From Bacteroides intestinalis (GTDB taxonomy: Bacteria > Bacteroidota > Bacteroidia > Bacteroidales > Bacteroidaceae): a stretch of 64,000 bases of DNA. This document shows positions 20,746 to 29,994 of this stretch, one piece after another. Location: the NCBI RefSeq assembly GCF_902364365.1, contig NZ_CABJDN010000001.1:248001-312000 (forward strand). Direction: 5' to 3'. The position numbers and the translations under genes were made by a program. The notes under the pieces were generated by a model, which searched no databases, was not told the DNA's origin, and saw only the letters and a list, made by a program, of their open reading frames with translations. Position 1 is the first letter of the stretch. Every line of letters begins with the position of its first letter.

Positions 20746-23700
20746 TTAGAATGTTAATTGTAATCCTATTACATAAGATTTGGTGAATGGATATGTTAGA
20801 TTATCCACACCGGTATTCAATACGGAAGAACGTGAGAATTCAGGGTCAATGCCGCTATAATCGGTAATAGTAAATAAGTTTTCACCACTAACATATATTC
20901 TCAACTTCTCTATCTGTATCTTTTTCAACAGAGATGTGGGTAGATTGTAACCCAGTTGTAATTGACGACAACGAACAAAGTTTCCGTTTTCCAGGAAGCG
21001 GGTTGATTCGCGTGAATTTCTATTCGGGTCTCCTAACACTGCGCGCGGCATAGAAGTACTGTGATTGCTATCTGTCCATGCATTCAATGTTGTTTTGAAG
21101 AAGTTGGATGGACTGCTCATTCCTTCAAAATAGAAACGATTGGCATTGTACAATTTATGTCCCCATCCACTACCCAAAAGCATAGAGAAATCAAATCCTT
21201 TGTAGCTGATTCCAAGGTTTAAATTAGCTTCTAATTTGGGGATACCGGAACCGCTGTAGATTTTATCATCTTCATCAATTTCTCCATTGCCATCTATATC
21301 TCTGAAGCGTACATCACCTGGTACAGCATCTGGCTGAATAACTTTTCCTTCAGCATTTTTATAGTTATTAATTTCATCTTGACTTTGGAAAATACCATCC
21401 ATTTGGTAGAGATAGTAGGCTCCGATAGGTTTACCAACCGTTGCTTTAGTTACATAGTGATCGTCATAGTTGACACCATCTCCATTGATTTCCTGATTGG
21501 CATCAGCCAGTGAAACCACGCGATTGCGAGTTGTGGAAAGGTTTAGTCCTACGTTATATTCAACTTCTTTACCGATTTTGTCGTTCCAGTTCAATTCCAA
21601 CTCAAAACCGGTATTTTTGATTTTGCCTACATTCATTGTTGGGCTCCATAAACCAGAGGAAGGGGGCAGCACTTTAGTGATAAGTAGGTCACTGGTTTGG
21701 TTGTGGTAATAATTCAAAGCACCGGTCAGTTTGTTGCTGAACATACCAAAATCAACGCCGATATTTTTTGTGTCAGTGGTTTCCCATTGTAATTCATTAT
21801 TGGCTAACTCCGGTGCAATACTGCCTGCCCATGGGCTGGCACCGGTTCCTTGCACATATCCGTAAGCCATCCAGTTTTCTGTATAGATTAGAGATTGGAA
21901 GCCATAGTATCCTAAAGCGTTTTCATTACCAAGGCGTCCCCAACTGGCACGTAGTTTAAGATTATTGATGAACGAATCTTTTGGAAAAAATTCCTCTTCA
22001 CTGATTCTCCACCCCAAAGCAACAGAAGGGAAACATCCCCAACGGTTGTCTTTACCGAATTTGGAAGAACCGTCATAACGCATGGTTGCCTGCAGTAAAT
22101 ACTTGCCTGCGTAAGAATAGTTTATACGACCAAAGAAAGAGGCACGGTTATAAGTGTATTTGGTACCACTACCATCGAATGTTCCTCCGATTCCACCGTT
22201 GATTGTAGTAAATGAAGGATCCAGGAAACCAGCTGCTTCTTCACGCGTAATCAATTGGCCGTCTTTAACTTCATAGACCGTTTTCTTTCCTTCAATGATA
22301 ATTTTATTCCAAGTCTGCTTTTCAGTGGTGATAGAACTACCCACCATTGCGTTGACACTGTGCTTACCAAACTCTTTATTAAAACTCAATACGTTATCGA
22401 TCACCTGCTGTTCCCAATAGGAAGAATATTCGCTGTTGATAGGGTATTTAGTTGGCATCTTAGGATCAGCAATGTAATCAGGTTTGTGTGAAGTATTGCG
22501 TTCATGTACACCACGATACGAATAGCTGGTTTTGAAGTTCAGCCATGGAGTGAAGTTAATGGTTACTGCAATATTAGCATTGGTATCAAAAGACTTGTTG
22601 ACTGCATCAATATAATGATTATCAGCAATCACATTGCGATTGTTAGGCAAGGTATTAAAGTTGGTCAGACCAAAACCATATTCATTGTTTTCATCATAGA
22701 TAGGCACCAATGGAGAAATCATGTACATCTCTTTGAGTGAATACTGAGGCATACGTCCTTTGGTATATTTGAATGCAAAGTTGGCGTCAAAGTCAAAAAT
22801 ACTTTTTGTCATGTATAGTTTGGAACGTGCACTTTCTTGACGATAACTGTTGCCAATAAAAATTCCTTTTTCATCGGAGTGATTGTACGAAATGGAGTAA
22901 CGCGCATTGTCCGATCCGCCACGTACACTTATCATATAGTTCTGAGCTAATCCATTTTGTAATACTGCATCTTGCCAGTCGGTATCTATAGAACTTGGGG
23001 TTGTGATATATGCAGGATAATTAGCTTGTTCCGGCGCATATTTGTTATAGTTGTCATACATCTGTTTGTGTACTTGAATGTATTCGCTACTATTTAAGAC
23101 ATCCATTGTCTTTGCTACTTTCGTAAAGTTCAAATAAGAGGAAAAGTCAATTTTCATATCTCCTTTTTTACCATTCTTTGTAGTAACGATGATAACGCCA
23201 TTAGCTGCCACGGAGCCATATATAGCTGCTGCCGCACCGTCTTTTAGAACTTCCATTGACTCTATGTCTTGTGGACTTACTGTAGATATATCACCTGGGA
23301 ATCCGTCAATTACGTACAAAGGTTCGTTGTTGCCAAACGATTTGATACCACGAATTTTTACTTGTACGCCAGCACCTGCATAACCTCCAGCCTTTTGAAT
23401 GTTTACGCCTGCTATTTTTCCTTGTAAAGCTTCTGCAGGGTTAGTGGTGGCGCGGCTTGACAGCTGGTCTACATCAACAGATGAAATAGCACCTGTCATA
23501 TCGCTTTTCTTCATTGTACCATAACCTATAACAACCACCTCGTCCAGCATTTCGGCATCATCTTTCAAAGTTACTTTCAATACTTTCTGGCCTTTCAGCA
23601 GAACTTCTTGAGCTACATAACCCACATAAGAGATTACCATTGTCGCATTAGGAGCAACAGTCAGTGAAAAATTACCGTCGATGTCGGTAATACAACCATT

Positions 23701-23868
23701 AGTTGTACCTTTTTCCAAAACACTGGCACCAATGAGGGTTTCTCCTTTGGTATCAGTTACTGTACCGGTTAATTGGATAGTTTGCGCTAAAGAATATAGC
23801 GGTACCAAACATGTGATGAGCAAAGTGAGTAAGAAAACTCTTTGCAATTGGACATACTTTTTACTCAT
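20746..23868 (-). CDS. SusC/RagA-family TonB-dependent transporter
   Basis: A 1040-residue outer-membrane channel. In order: signal peptide (about residues 1-28), carboxypeptidase-like domain (LTGTVTDTKGETLIGASV, about 32-115), a TonB box-like segment near DEVVVIGYGTMKKSDMTG, the plug (VDVDQLSSRATTNPAEALQGK and following, with PLYVIDGFPGD), and the 22-stranded barrel to the C-terminal Phe. It lies between an unusual lipoprotein gene upstream and susD downstream, all on one strand with short gaps, so they form one operon. Confidence 0.94.
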   Translation of the reverse strand: MSKKYVQLQRVFLLTLLITCLVPLYSLAQTIQLTGTVTDTKGETLIGASVLEKGTTNGCITDIDGNFSLTVAPNATMVISYVGYVAQEVLLKGQKVLKVTLKDDAEMLDEVVVIGYGTMKKSDMTGAISSVDVDQLSSRATTNPAEALQGKIAGVNIQKAGGYAGAGVQVKIRGIKSFGNNEPLYVIDGFPGDISTVSPQDIESMEVLKDGAAAAIYGSVAANGVIIVTTKNGKKGDMKIDFSSYLNFTKVAKTMDVLNSSEYIQVHKQMYDNYNKYAPEQANYPAYITTPSSIDTDWQDAVLQNGLAQNYMISVRGGSDNARYSISYNHSDEKGIFIGNSYRQESARSKLYMTKSIFDFDANFAFKYTKGRMPQYSLKEMYMISPLVPIYDENNEYGFGLTNFNTLPNNRNVIADNHYIDAVNKSFDTNANIAVTINFTPWLNFKTSYSYRGVHERNTSHKPDYIADPKMPTKYPINSEYSSYWEQQVIDNVLSFNKEFGKHSVNAMVGSSITTEKQTWNKIIIEGKKTVYEVKDGQLITREEAAGFLDPSFTTINGGIGGTFDGSGTKYTYNRASFFGRINYSYAGKYLLQATMRYDGSSKFGKDNRWGCFPSVALGWRISEEEFFPKDSFINNLKLRASWGRLGNENALGYYGFQSLIYTENWMAYGYVQGTGASPWAGSIAPELANNELQWETTDTKNIGVDFGMFSNKLTGALNYYHNQTSDLLITKVLPPSSGLWSPTMNVGKIKNTGFELELNWNDKIGKEVEYNVGLNLSTTRNRVVSLADANQEINGDGVNYDDHYVTKATVGKPIGAYYLYQMDGIFQSQDEINNYKNAEGKVIQPDAVPGDVRFRDIDGNGEIDEDDKIYSGSGIPKLEANLNLGISYKGFDFSMLLGSGWGHKLYNANRFYFEGMSSPSNFFKTTLNAWTDSNHSTSMPRAVLGDPNRNSRESTRFLENGNFVRCRQLQLGYNLPTSLLKKIQIEKLRIYVSGENLFTITDYSGIDPEFSRSSVLNTGVDNLTYPFTKSYVIGLQLTF

Positions 23869-23907
23869 GTGTGTAATAATTTAAAGTTAATATATGTATC
23901 GTTGTTA

Positions 23908-25617
23908 TTAATAGTTTGTTACTGTATATGAGATATCTCCATACAATTCTTTATTAAATTTGAAATCTTGTGGATTCCACTCTAATTTGGGCGCAAAAGT
24001 TTTTGTAAGTACAATAGTATCATTTACGCTATTGTTGACATATAATGTTGTAGTGGCTTTAATTAAAGTATTATAATGTATTCCAACACTCCCATATAAA
24101 CTTACATGTTTAGCATTGGGTATAAATAATATACGTGGAACAGTGACAGGCTCTGGACCTATTTGTTTAGGCTTTTCTATCTGAAATTTATCATAAAAAT
24201 TAGTGATTTCATAATAATTCTCATAAATGAGATTACCTTTTCCACTTGTGATAGAAAATTTAAATCCTTCAGCAAGGCTGCCATGCGGGTAATTTTCAAC
24301 TTCTTCAGGCAATGGATTTGTTGAATAACATTTTAGATTGCAATTATATGAGCTTAAATAATCTATAATGTCGGGATTCATTATATAGTCATATTTATAA
24401 TTTGTTCCTTGTAATTGATCTCCTTGCATTTTCCATAGATGAAATATTGTAGGTTTATATTCTCCCCATGAAAGTAATTTTGCTGTTGTCATAAAATATA
24501 TTGTAGGCTGTTCACTCAAATTCCATACCCCTAATGTAATACCCAATGCAGATTTAGAGAGGTTAAGATTAGCTGGGACAAGCCCGCCTGTAACTTCAGT
24601 GTTGATTGTTCCTGATATTTCTGCTGTTCCATTGGTTGTGAACTGCAAGTCGTAATTTAGAGCCTGTTCTTTGTTGAAACGTCCAATAAATGAACTAAAT
24701 AGCTGATTTATTCCTCCTTTAACAATAGCCGATACTCCTCCTTTTACAATGTCACCAGCGGCATTTAAAACTTTTGTTGCGAATTTCTTATCTTGAGCTT
24801 CTTTTTTCAGAAAGGATAGTGCTTCATCTCCAGCGGCTTTTGCCAAGCCCTTTATTGGTCCGCTGGTAGGATTGGACGATGTTGTGGTAACAATTGTTCC
24901 TTTAGAAGAAGAACCAAAACTTCCGGTTAATTTAATGTCTGAGCTTGTTCGACTTACAGGATTAACTGTTAATTCTCCATTAGTAAACTGAGGATCATAG
25001 GCTAACTCTACTTGAAAACAGTTCCAACCTTGTACAAACCCTTTGGCATCAGTTGATGTTATGTTAGTACAATATAGATCTTGCGTTTGATAAATTCCAT
25101 TGATAGGGTCAGCAATTTCTCCTGTAAAAGCAAATAATCTTTGAGGTACATCTATGTGTAGATGCCAAATACCATAGTTGGATTGCGCAGCACCATTACT
25201 TAAATAGTAAAAGACTTTGAGTACTCCTGTGTATTTGTTATAGAAAAACATATAATTATTATTGCTTCCCCAATTACCATTAACTGTATATTTTAATAGC
25301 ATCCATCCATTTTCGGCTTTAATGTCGTGTCTAACTTGTGCAGGAATATTGGATGATACTATCGTATTGGCCCACGGTACTGCAACAGAATCTTGTCCTA
25401 TTACTCCGGAAGATAGTCTCACTTTTTCCCATTTTTCCCAATTAGGGATAGTAGTACTTCTTGTTTTAGCGAAAAGAGAATAAGGATAGATTCCATCTGT
25501 GATGGGTTCTATCACTTCGAAAACATGAGTGGATGTCTCAGCTGTTTTCAGGACTTCATCATTGCAACTATAGAATAAGACTGCAATGACAAGCATCAAT
25601 AAAATTTTAGTGTTCAT
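23908..25617 (-). CDS. Unrecognised lipoprotein of the SusCD operon
   Basis: I do not recognise this 569-residue protein. It has a signal peptide and lipobox ending at Cys18 (VLFYSCND), so it is a likely surface or periplasmic lipoprotein. Most of the chain looks beta-rich with many aromatic residues. Residues 255-314 differ: an alpha-type, Ala/Gly/Lys-rich amphipathic stretch (KAAGDEALSFLKKEAQDKK, then DIVKGGVSAIVKGGINQLF). That pattern recalls membrane-inserting helices, but no pore-forming family motif is seen. The gene is first in the operon, 39 bases before susC, in the place where SusE-like proteins are not usually found. It is very AT-rich, which suggests recent acquisition. Confidence 0.75.
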   Translation of the reverse strand: MNTKILLMLVIAVLFYSCNDEVLKTAETSTHVFEVIEPITDGIYPYSLFAKTRSTTIPNWEKWEKVRLSSGVIGQDSVAVPWANTIVSSNIPAQVRHDIKAENGWMLLKYTVNGNWGSNNNYMFFYNKYTGVLKVFYYLSNGAAQSNYGIWHLHIDVPQRLFAFTGEIADPINGIYQTQDLYCTNITSTDAKGFVQGWNCFQVELAYDPQFTNGELTVNPVSRTSSDIKLTGSFGSSSKGTIVTTTSSNPTSGPIKGLAKAAGDEALSFLKKEAQDKKFATKVLNAAGDIVKGGVSAIVKGGINQLFSSFIGRFNKEQALNYDLQFTTNGTAEISGTINTEVTGGLVPANLNLSKSALGITLGVWNLSEQPTIYFMTTAKLLSWGEYKPTIFHLWKMQGDQLQGTNYKYDYIMNPDIIDYLSSYNCNLKCYSTNPLPEEVENYPHGSLAEGFKFSITSGKGNLIYENYYEITNFYDKFQIEKPKQIGPEPVTVPRILFIPNAKHVSLYGSVGIHYNTLIKATTTLYVNNSVNDTIVLTKTFAPKLEWNPQDFKFNKELYGDISYTVTNY

Positions 25618-25657
25618 TTGAATTGGTTTTAAGGTTAATGAAAATGTTTTTCAGCTG

Positions 25658-25665
25658 CAAATAAA
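25658..25665 (-). promoter_or_regulatory. Weak promoter candidate for the SusCD operon
   Basis: The minus strand reads TTTATTTG (one mismatch to TAnnTTTG) 41-48 bases upstream of the lipoprotein gene, with ATTG 21 bases further upstream at 25687-25690. Both matches are imperfect. An activator may be needed. Confidence 0.3.
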
Positions 25666-25836
25666 TGATTATAAACAGTGAAAAAACAATTATTTAACCC
25701 TACAAATGACCTACAATAACCTTTTCTTGTGGATTATTTAATCTACAGTTGGAATCATAAAGTGTTGTTGAATAGTATTTTAGCTTATTTGCGGCTATCT
25801 ACAAATAGCTATATGGAGAATATGGTTAGAAAATCT

Positions 25837-27459
25837 TTAAATATCTTGTAAATATTCGGTTAAATCCATTTTAGATGGAAGATTCAAAGCTTTGCGCAAT
25901 CGGTAACGATTCATGTTGATGGTCTTGGGATTGGTGCCAGTGATCATGGAGATCTCTTTGGTAGATAAGTTCACGCGCAATAAGGTTGCCAGGTATTTTT
26001 CACCTTGCGTTAGTTCGGGGTGTTTTAGAATAAGTCTTTCAATGAATTCTTTATTCTTTTCCTCAATATTTAGCAGTAATGTATTATTGGTTTTATCTCC
26101 GCTTTGATATTGACTGATAAAAGCATTTACTTTCTTTAAGTGGGGAACAAGCGCTTGATTATCCATTCTATATCCTTCCTTAATCATCTCTCGTATTTTA
26201 TCCAGCAATTCATTACGGCTTCTGAGGAATACGGCAAAGCTGGTTACTTCCTGTTGACTGTTGTCCAAGGCACTCTGTACATTTTGCAATTCCAATTCCT
26301 GTTGGTGCAGTTTCAATTCGGATATTTCTCGTTGTGACAGTTCCAACTGATAACGGGCTTCTACCAGCTGAAGACCTTTTCTGCGTTTATACCATTTATA
26401 TAAGAATATACTGAAGGCTAAGCCAAGAACAAGTATACTGCCCAAAAGCCATAGGTTGCGCTTTAGTAGTTCTATCTTATAAGTTTGCTCTTGCATTTCG
26501 GTAGCATATTTCTGATCCTGATATCTTTTATAAGAGATTTCCTGCTCGATATTGCGTAGTTTGTTGCTACTTTGTAGCTCCTTGCTTAAAGCATACATTT
26601 GACTGAGCCGTTTATAGGCTTGGTCATAATCACCTATGGCAGCATATACCCAGGATGAATATTCGTAATAATCACAAATCAATTCCTTGGCACCAATGTT
26701 GCGGGCGTACTCATAGGCCTTTTGCAGAGCTTCCAGAGCTTTGGAGTATTGCTCACCAAAATAATATTGTTTGCCCATATTGTTGTAATTCTCTCCCAAC
26801 GACCATTGTGCATCCAGATTTTTATTGATAGCTATGGCTTCCTGGATGAGAGATAGTTTCTTTTCCGTATCTCCCTGATATAGACATAAATTATTCAGGT
26901 TGGTAGCAATTTCTTTTAAGTTTCGTTGGGCGCGGTTGATAGTCAGTGCCCGTTGAAGGAATCTTTCAGCTACCAGAAATTCATCGAGTAGGTAATGCAT
27001 GACTCCACGCTCATTATAACATCCTGCCACCGAAGCCGAATCTCCTAAAGACTTGAAAATAGAGGTTGCTTTATCATTCAGTTCTATTCCTTTGTTATAA
27101 TCGCCCAACTTGCTATATACACGTCCCATGAGTGAATAGAGCTGGGCCGTTTGTCGTTTGTTTGCCGGATTGATATATCTCTGTGTATCATATAAATTTT
27201 TGATACTTAAATCGAAGTTTCCCAGCAGTTGTTCTGCCTGGCAATGGAGTATCATAGCTTGCGCACGGGTTTCATTGGGTGCATCTTCAGGAAATAAGGC
27301 AGCAGCCTGGGCTGCATAGTATGATGCTTGCTTGGGATTACTGAACAGGGCATTTTGAGCTTGCTCCAGTAAAGTCTGGGCTTGTTTGTTATCTTGAGCC
27401 TGTAAGGGGATCGTGGTTAATAGGAAAACTGTAGATAGTAGATACAGTGCTTGCTTCAT
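25837..27459 (-). CDS. TPR membrane regulator with C-terminal HTH
   Basis: A 540-residue regulator from the ATG at 27459; the longer frame from 27480 would put seven residues before the signal peptide (MKQALYLLSTVFLLTTIPLQAQ). Tetratricopeptide repeats fill about residues 30-300 (for example YNNMGKQYYFGEQYSKALEALQ). One membrane segment follows (about 335-355, LWLLGSILVLGLAFSIFLY), then a coiled coil (about 365-420), and a LuxR-like helix-turn-helix at the end (LTQGEKYLATLLRVNLSTKEISMITG is the region, about residues 475-540). It therefore senses in the periplasm and binds DNA in the cytosol. It lies upstream of the lipoprotein-SusCD operon on the same strand and is the probable regulator of it. 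Confidence 0.87.
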   Translation of the reverse strand: MKQALYLLSTVFLLTTIPLQAQDNKQAQTLLEQAQNALFSNPKQASYYAAQAAALFPEDAPNETRAQAMILHCQAEQLLGNFDLSIKNLYDTQRYINPANKRQTAQLYSLMGRVYSKLGDYNKGIELNDKATSIFKSLGDSASVAGCYNERGVMHYLLDEFLVAERFLQRALTINRAQRNLKEIATNLNNLCLYQGDTEKKLSLIQEAIAINKNLDAQWSLGENYNNMGKQYYFGEQYSKALEALQKAYEYARNIGAKELICDYYEYSSWVYAAIGDYDQAYKRLSQMYALSKELQSSNKLRNIEQEISYKRYQDQKYATEMQEQTYKIELLKRNLWLLGSILVLGLAFSIFLYKWYKRRKGLQLVEARYQLELSQREISELKLHQQELELQNVQSALDNSQQEVTSFAVFLRSRNELLDKIREMIKEGYRMDNQALVPHLKKVNAFISQYQSGDKTNNTLLLNIEEKNKEFIERLILKHPELTQGEKYLATLLRVNLSTKEISMITGTNPKTINMNRYRLRKALNLPSKMDLTEYLQDI

Positions 27460-27477
27460 AGTATATTGTTGTTTCTG

Positions 27478-27485
27478 CAAATGTA
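27478..27485 (-). promoter_or_regulatory. -7 element for the TPR regulator
   Basis: The minus strand reads TACATTTG (perfect TAnnTTTG), 19-26 bases upstream of the start at 27459. This position favours the shorter start over 27480, which would leave no leader. Confidence 0.5.
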
Positions 27486-27526
27486 ATTATTTTCCTTTAA
27501 AAGTCCGGTTTGCTTTCAAAAAGATT

Positions 27527-27534
27527 TATCTTTG
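27527..27534 (+). promoter_or_regulatory. -7 element for rnhB
   Basis: TATCTTTG, a perfect TAnnTTTG, 20 bases before the rnhB start, divergent from the TPR regulator promoter. A TTTG at 27509-27512 is too close (14 bases) to be the -33 element. Confidence 0.5.
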
Positions 27535-27554
27535 TGGCTCTAAATTAATGCTAT

Positions 27555-28160
27555 ATGCTATTGCCTTATTTGAATGAAGATCTGATTGAAGCCGGTTGTG
27601 ATGAAGCCGGTCGTGGTTGCCTGGCAGGTGCTGTGTATGCTGCTGCTGTGATTCTTCCCAAAGATTTCAAGAATGAACTACTGAATGATTCCAAACAGTT
27701 GACGGAACACCAGCGTTATGCTTTGCGCGAAGTGATTGAGAAAGAAGCACTGGCGTGGGCGGTAGGTATCGTATCTCCCGAAGAAATCGATAAGATTAAT
27801 ATTCTGAACGCTTCTTTCCTTGCCATGCATCGTGCCGTAGATCAATTGCAGATGCGTCCGCAGCATCTGCTTATAGATGGCAACCGTTTCAAGAAATATC
27901 AGGATCTTCCGCATACCACGGTGATTAAAGGCGACGGCAAATACCTTTCCATTGCAGCGGCTTCTGTGCTTGCCAAAACCTATCGTGATGATTATATGAA
28001 CCGTCTTCACGAAGAATTTCCATATTATGACTGGGACCATAACAAAGGCTACCCCACGAAGAAACATCGTGCGGCCATCTCTGAACGTGGAACTACGCCT
28101 TATCACCGCATGACATTCAATCTGTTGGGTGACGGGCAGTTAGCGCTTGATTTCAAGTGA
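27555..28160 (+). CDS. rnhB: Ribonuclease HII
   Basis: A 201-residue RNase HII, which cuts the RNA strand of RNA-DNA hybrids and removes single ribonucleotides from DNA. Catalytic acidic residues are in [11 protein letters not shown] (Asp16 and Glu17), LLIDGN (about Asp108) and KTYRDDYM (about Asp144). Length is normal. Another ATG at 27548 is in a different frame. Its TGA stop abuts the stop of the convergent beta-propeller gene with no bases between. Confidence 0.96.
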   Translation: MLLPYLNEDLIEAGCDEAGRGCLAGAVYAAAVILPKDFKNELLNDSKQLTEHQRYALREVIEKEALAWAVGIVSPEEIDKINILNASFLAMHRAVDQLQMRPQHLLIDGNRFKKYQDLPHTTVIKGDGKYLSIAAASVLAKTYRDDYMNRLHEEFPYYDWDHNKGYPTKKHRAAISERGTTPYHRMTFNLLGDGQLALDFK

Positions 28161-29717
28161 TTATTCTATCGCTTCATCCAGATCGATAAACAGGAATTGG
28201 TTTTTATCGTTAAGTAACAGCAACTTATTACCAATCACCTGTCCCTTCTTGAAATCTGTTTGAAGATGGGCTACAGGCATTCCCATTTCATGGATGAACC
28301 AATAGTCTCCACGATTGCCGATACATAAATAATCTTTTAGTTGGATACTGGGACTGTAAATCCGTTCCCGTTCGTAGGTTTTGCCAATATTCAAGTCCTT
28401 GTCTACTTCATAGATGGCTCCCTGATCATTATATACCAGGCAATGTTCCCCATTGTAGGCGAGCGACTGGAAAGCTGTTGTATCTTTGTTGGCTGCATAG
28501 AATGTACCGGGCAGCATCGCTTCCAGCTTTCCGTATTGCTTGGTGTCCCAAGGTACAATATTTACGACGGAATCCATCAGTTCCTGATAAGCCATTCCAT
28601 CATCGAATAGCATATAGAGTGCATCATCAGTTCGCAGGGCATCTTCAATCATATCTTTCTTTACGCTTAGTTGGTTGAAGAAGATTTCTTCTCCGTTTAG
28701 CAAGTTATAACAAGCTATAAATGGACGTCCGTATTTCCTGCGAGTTGTGCCTTCGCGTAATCCGTAGCCGTAATTCAACATGAATAACTTGCCATCTTGT
28801 ACGAAAAGCCGGGAGCGGGAAGCTTTCACATCAGGAAACTCTGTTTGCCACACTACGTTGAAAGCTGTGTCCATACAGGAGATGTGTTGACGGTCTGCCC
28901 AGTAATAAAGTGAATCTTGGGACAGTATATTGGAAGTCAACCCCGTGATTGTATTATTGGCAATGGGAACATAGCTGTAATAATAGGCACCACCGGTTGC
29001 TACGCCACTGGCTACTCCGACTGCTACAGCGGCTAATCCTTGCAACAATGCCGCCTTTGTATCATGAGCTCCCGGTTTTCCCGGATAGGTCAGTAACTCT
29101 CCGGTCATGAAATCCAGCTTATGCAATGCATCCGCTACAATCAGGCGTTTATTTTGTTCCAGATCAAGAACTTCGTTCCAACCGTATTGATGAGGTATTT
29201 TGTTTTCCCACAAATCGTTACCGAATTTCAAGTTGACAGCGCGGAGTTTGTTGGAGGTAGGGGAGTTATAACCTAAGACCAATCCCAATGAATCGTCCAC
29301 ATATACCGGAAATAAATTAGCTTCCCATCTCTTTGCCCCTGTTTCTCTACTGAGCAATGATATCTTGCTGCCGATTTCAGTTATCAAGACCCCTTCCGAA
29401 AGACAGGTTATCCGTGATTTGCTGAAGTCAATCGGCTGTTTCCATAGGAGCTGACTGCTCTTTGTGTCATAGAAACCTATTTCTCCTTTATTCTTCAGAT
29501 ACTTGCCGCTTTTAGTGGTTTCCCTGAAACTGACGCAGAGATAATCGCCTTTATCACTCATGGAGAAAGTTTCCACCCGCTGCGGAAAAGTGTAGCACTG
29601 TGCTTTTAAGTCCGTTCCGTCCGCTTTTTTTCCTACAATGATGGTTTCGGATTGAGCATAAGAGATTGATGCCATGAGGAGCAGGCATACAAGCATTAGG
29701 TTCCTGTGTATTTTCAT
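28161..29717 (-). CDS. Secreted PQQ-like beta-propeller protein
   Basis: A 518-residue protein from the ATG at 29717 (ATGs at 29723 and 29744 are alternatives) with signal peptide MKIHRNLMLVCLLLMASISYA. The rest is a repeated strand pattern with WKQPIDF, RWEANLF, DLWENKIP and VWQTEFP at intervals, as in PQQ-like propeller repeats. A glycine/alanine-rich hydrophobic patch (GLAAVAVGVASGVATGGAY, about residues 230-248) interrupts the propeller. No cofactor or catalytic site is visible, and the role is unknown. Its stop directly abuts that of rnhB. Confidence 0.72.
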   Translation of the reverse strand: MKIHRNLMLVCLLLMASISYAQSETIIVGKKADGTDLKAQCYTFPQRVETFSMSDKGDYLCVSFRETTKSGKYLKNKGEIGFYDTKSSQLLWKQPIDFSKSRITCLSEGVLITEIGSKISLLSRETGAKRWEANLFPVYVDDSLGLVLGYNSPTSNKLRAVNLKFGNDLWENKIPHQYGWNEVLDLEQNKRLIVADALHKLDFMTGELLTYPGKPGAHDTKAALLQGLAAVAVGVASGVATGGAYYYSYVPIANNTITGLTSNILSQDSLYYWADRQHISCMDTAFNVVWQTEFPDVKASRSRLFVQDGKLFMLNYGYGLREGTTRRKYGRPFIACYNLLNGEEIFFNQLSVKKDMIEDALRTDDALYMLFDDGMAYQELMDSVVNIVPWDTKQYGKLEAMLPGTFYAANKDTTAFQSLAYNGEHCLVYNDQGAIYEVDKDLNIGKTYERERIYSPSIQLKDYLCIGNRGDYWFIHEMGMPVAHLQTDFKKGQVIGNKLLLLNDKNQFLFIDLDEAIE

Positions 29718-29888
29718 GTTCATTGACTTATTTGGCGCAAACATACATATTATTTGCGAAATCTGACCAAAAAGAGGAAAGTATTATTCTTATATTGAAG
29801 AATGGTTATATCTGATTCCAATTGATACGCAAGTGAAGTGAAGGAAATATACGAAGCTGAAAGACAAAACTGACGTTGCATTAGGTAA

Positions 29889-29920
29889 AGTGTCTTTCTT
29901 AGTACACAAAGAAAGACACT
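29889..29920 (-). terminator. Probable terminator after corA
   Basis: A perfect 12-bp stem (AGTGTCTTTCTT against AAGAAAGACACT) with an 8-base loop lies 75 bases past the corA stop. There is only a short T-rich tail. The rest of 29718-29994 holds no other feature I can support. Confidence 0.5.
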
Positions 29921-29994
29921 GCTATGAATTGTTGCAAACATTTTGAAGAATGTTGATGATGCTGACGACTTCTGGATGGACAGCTTCATGAAAC

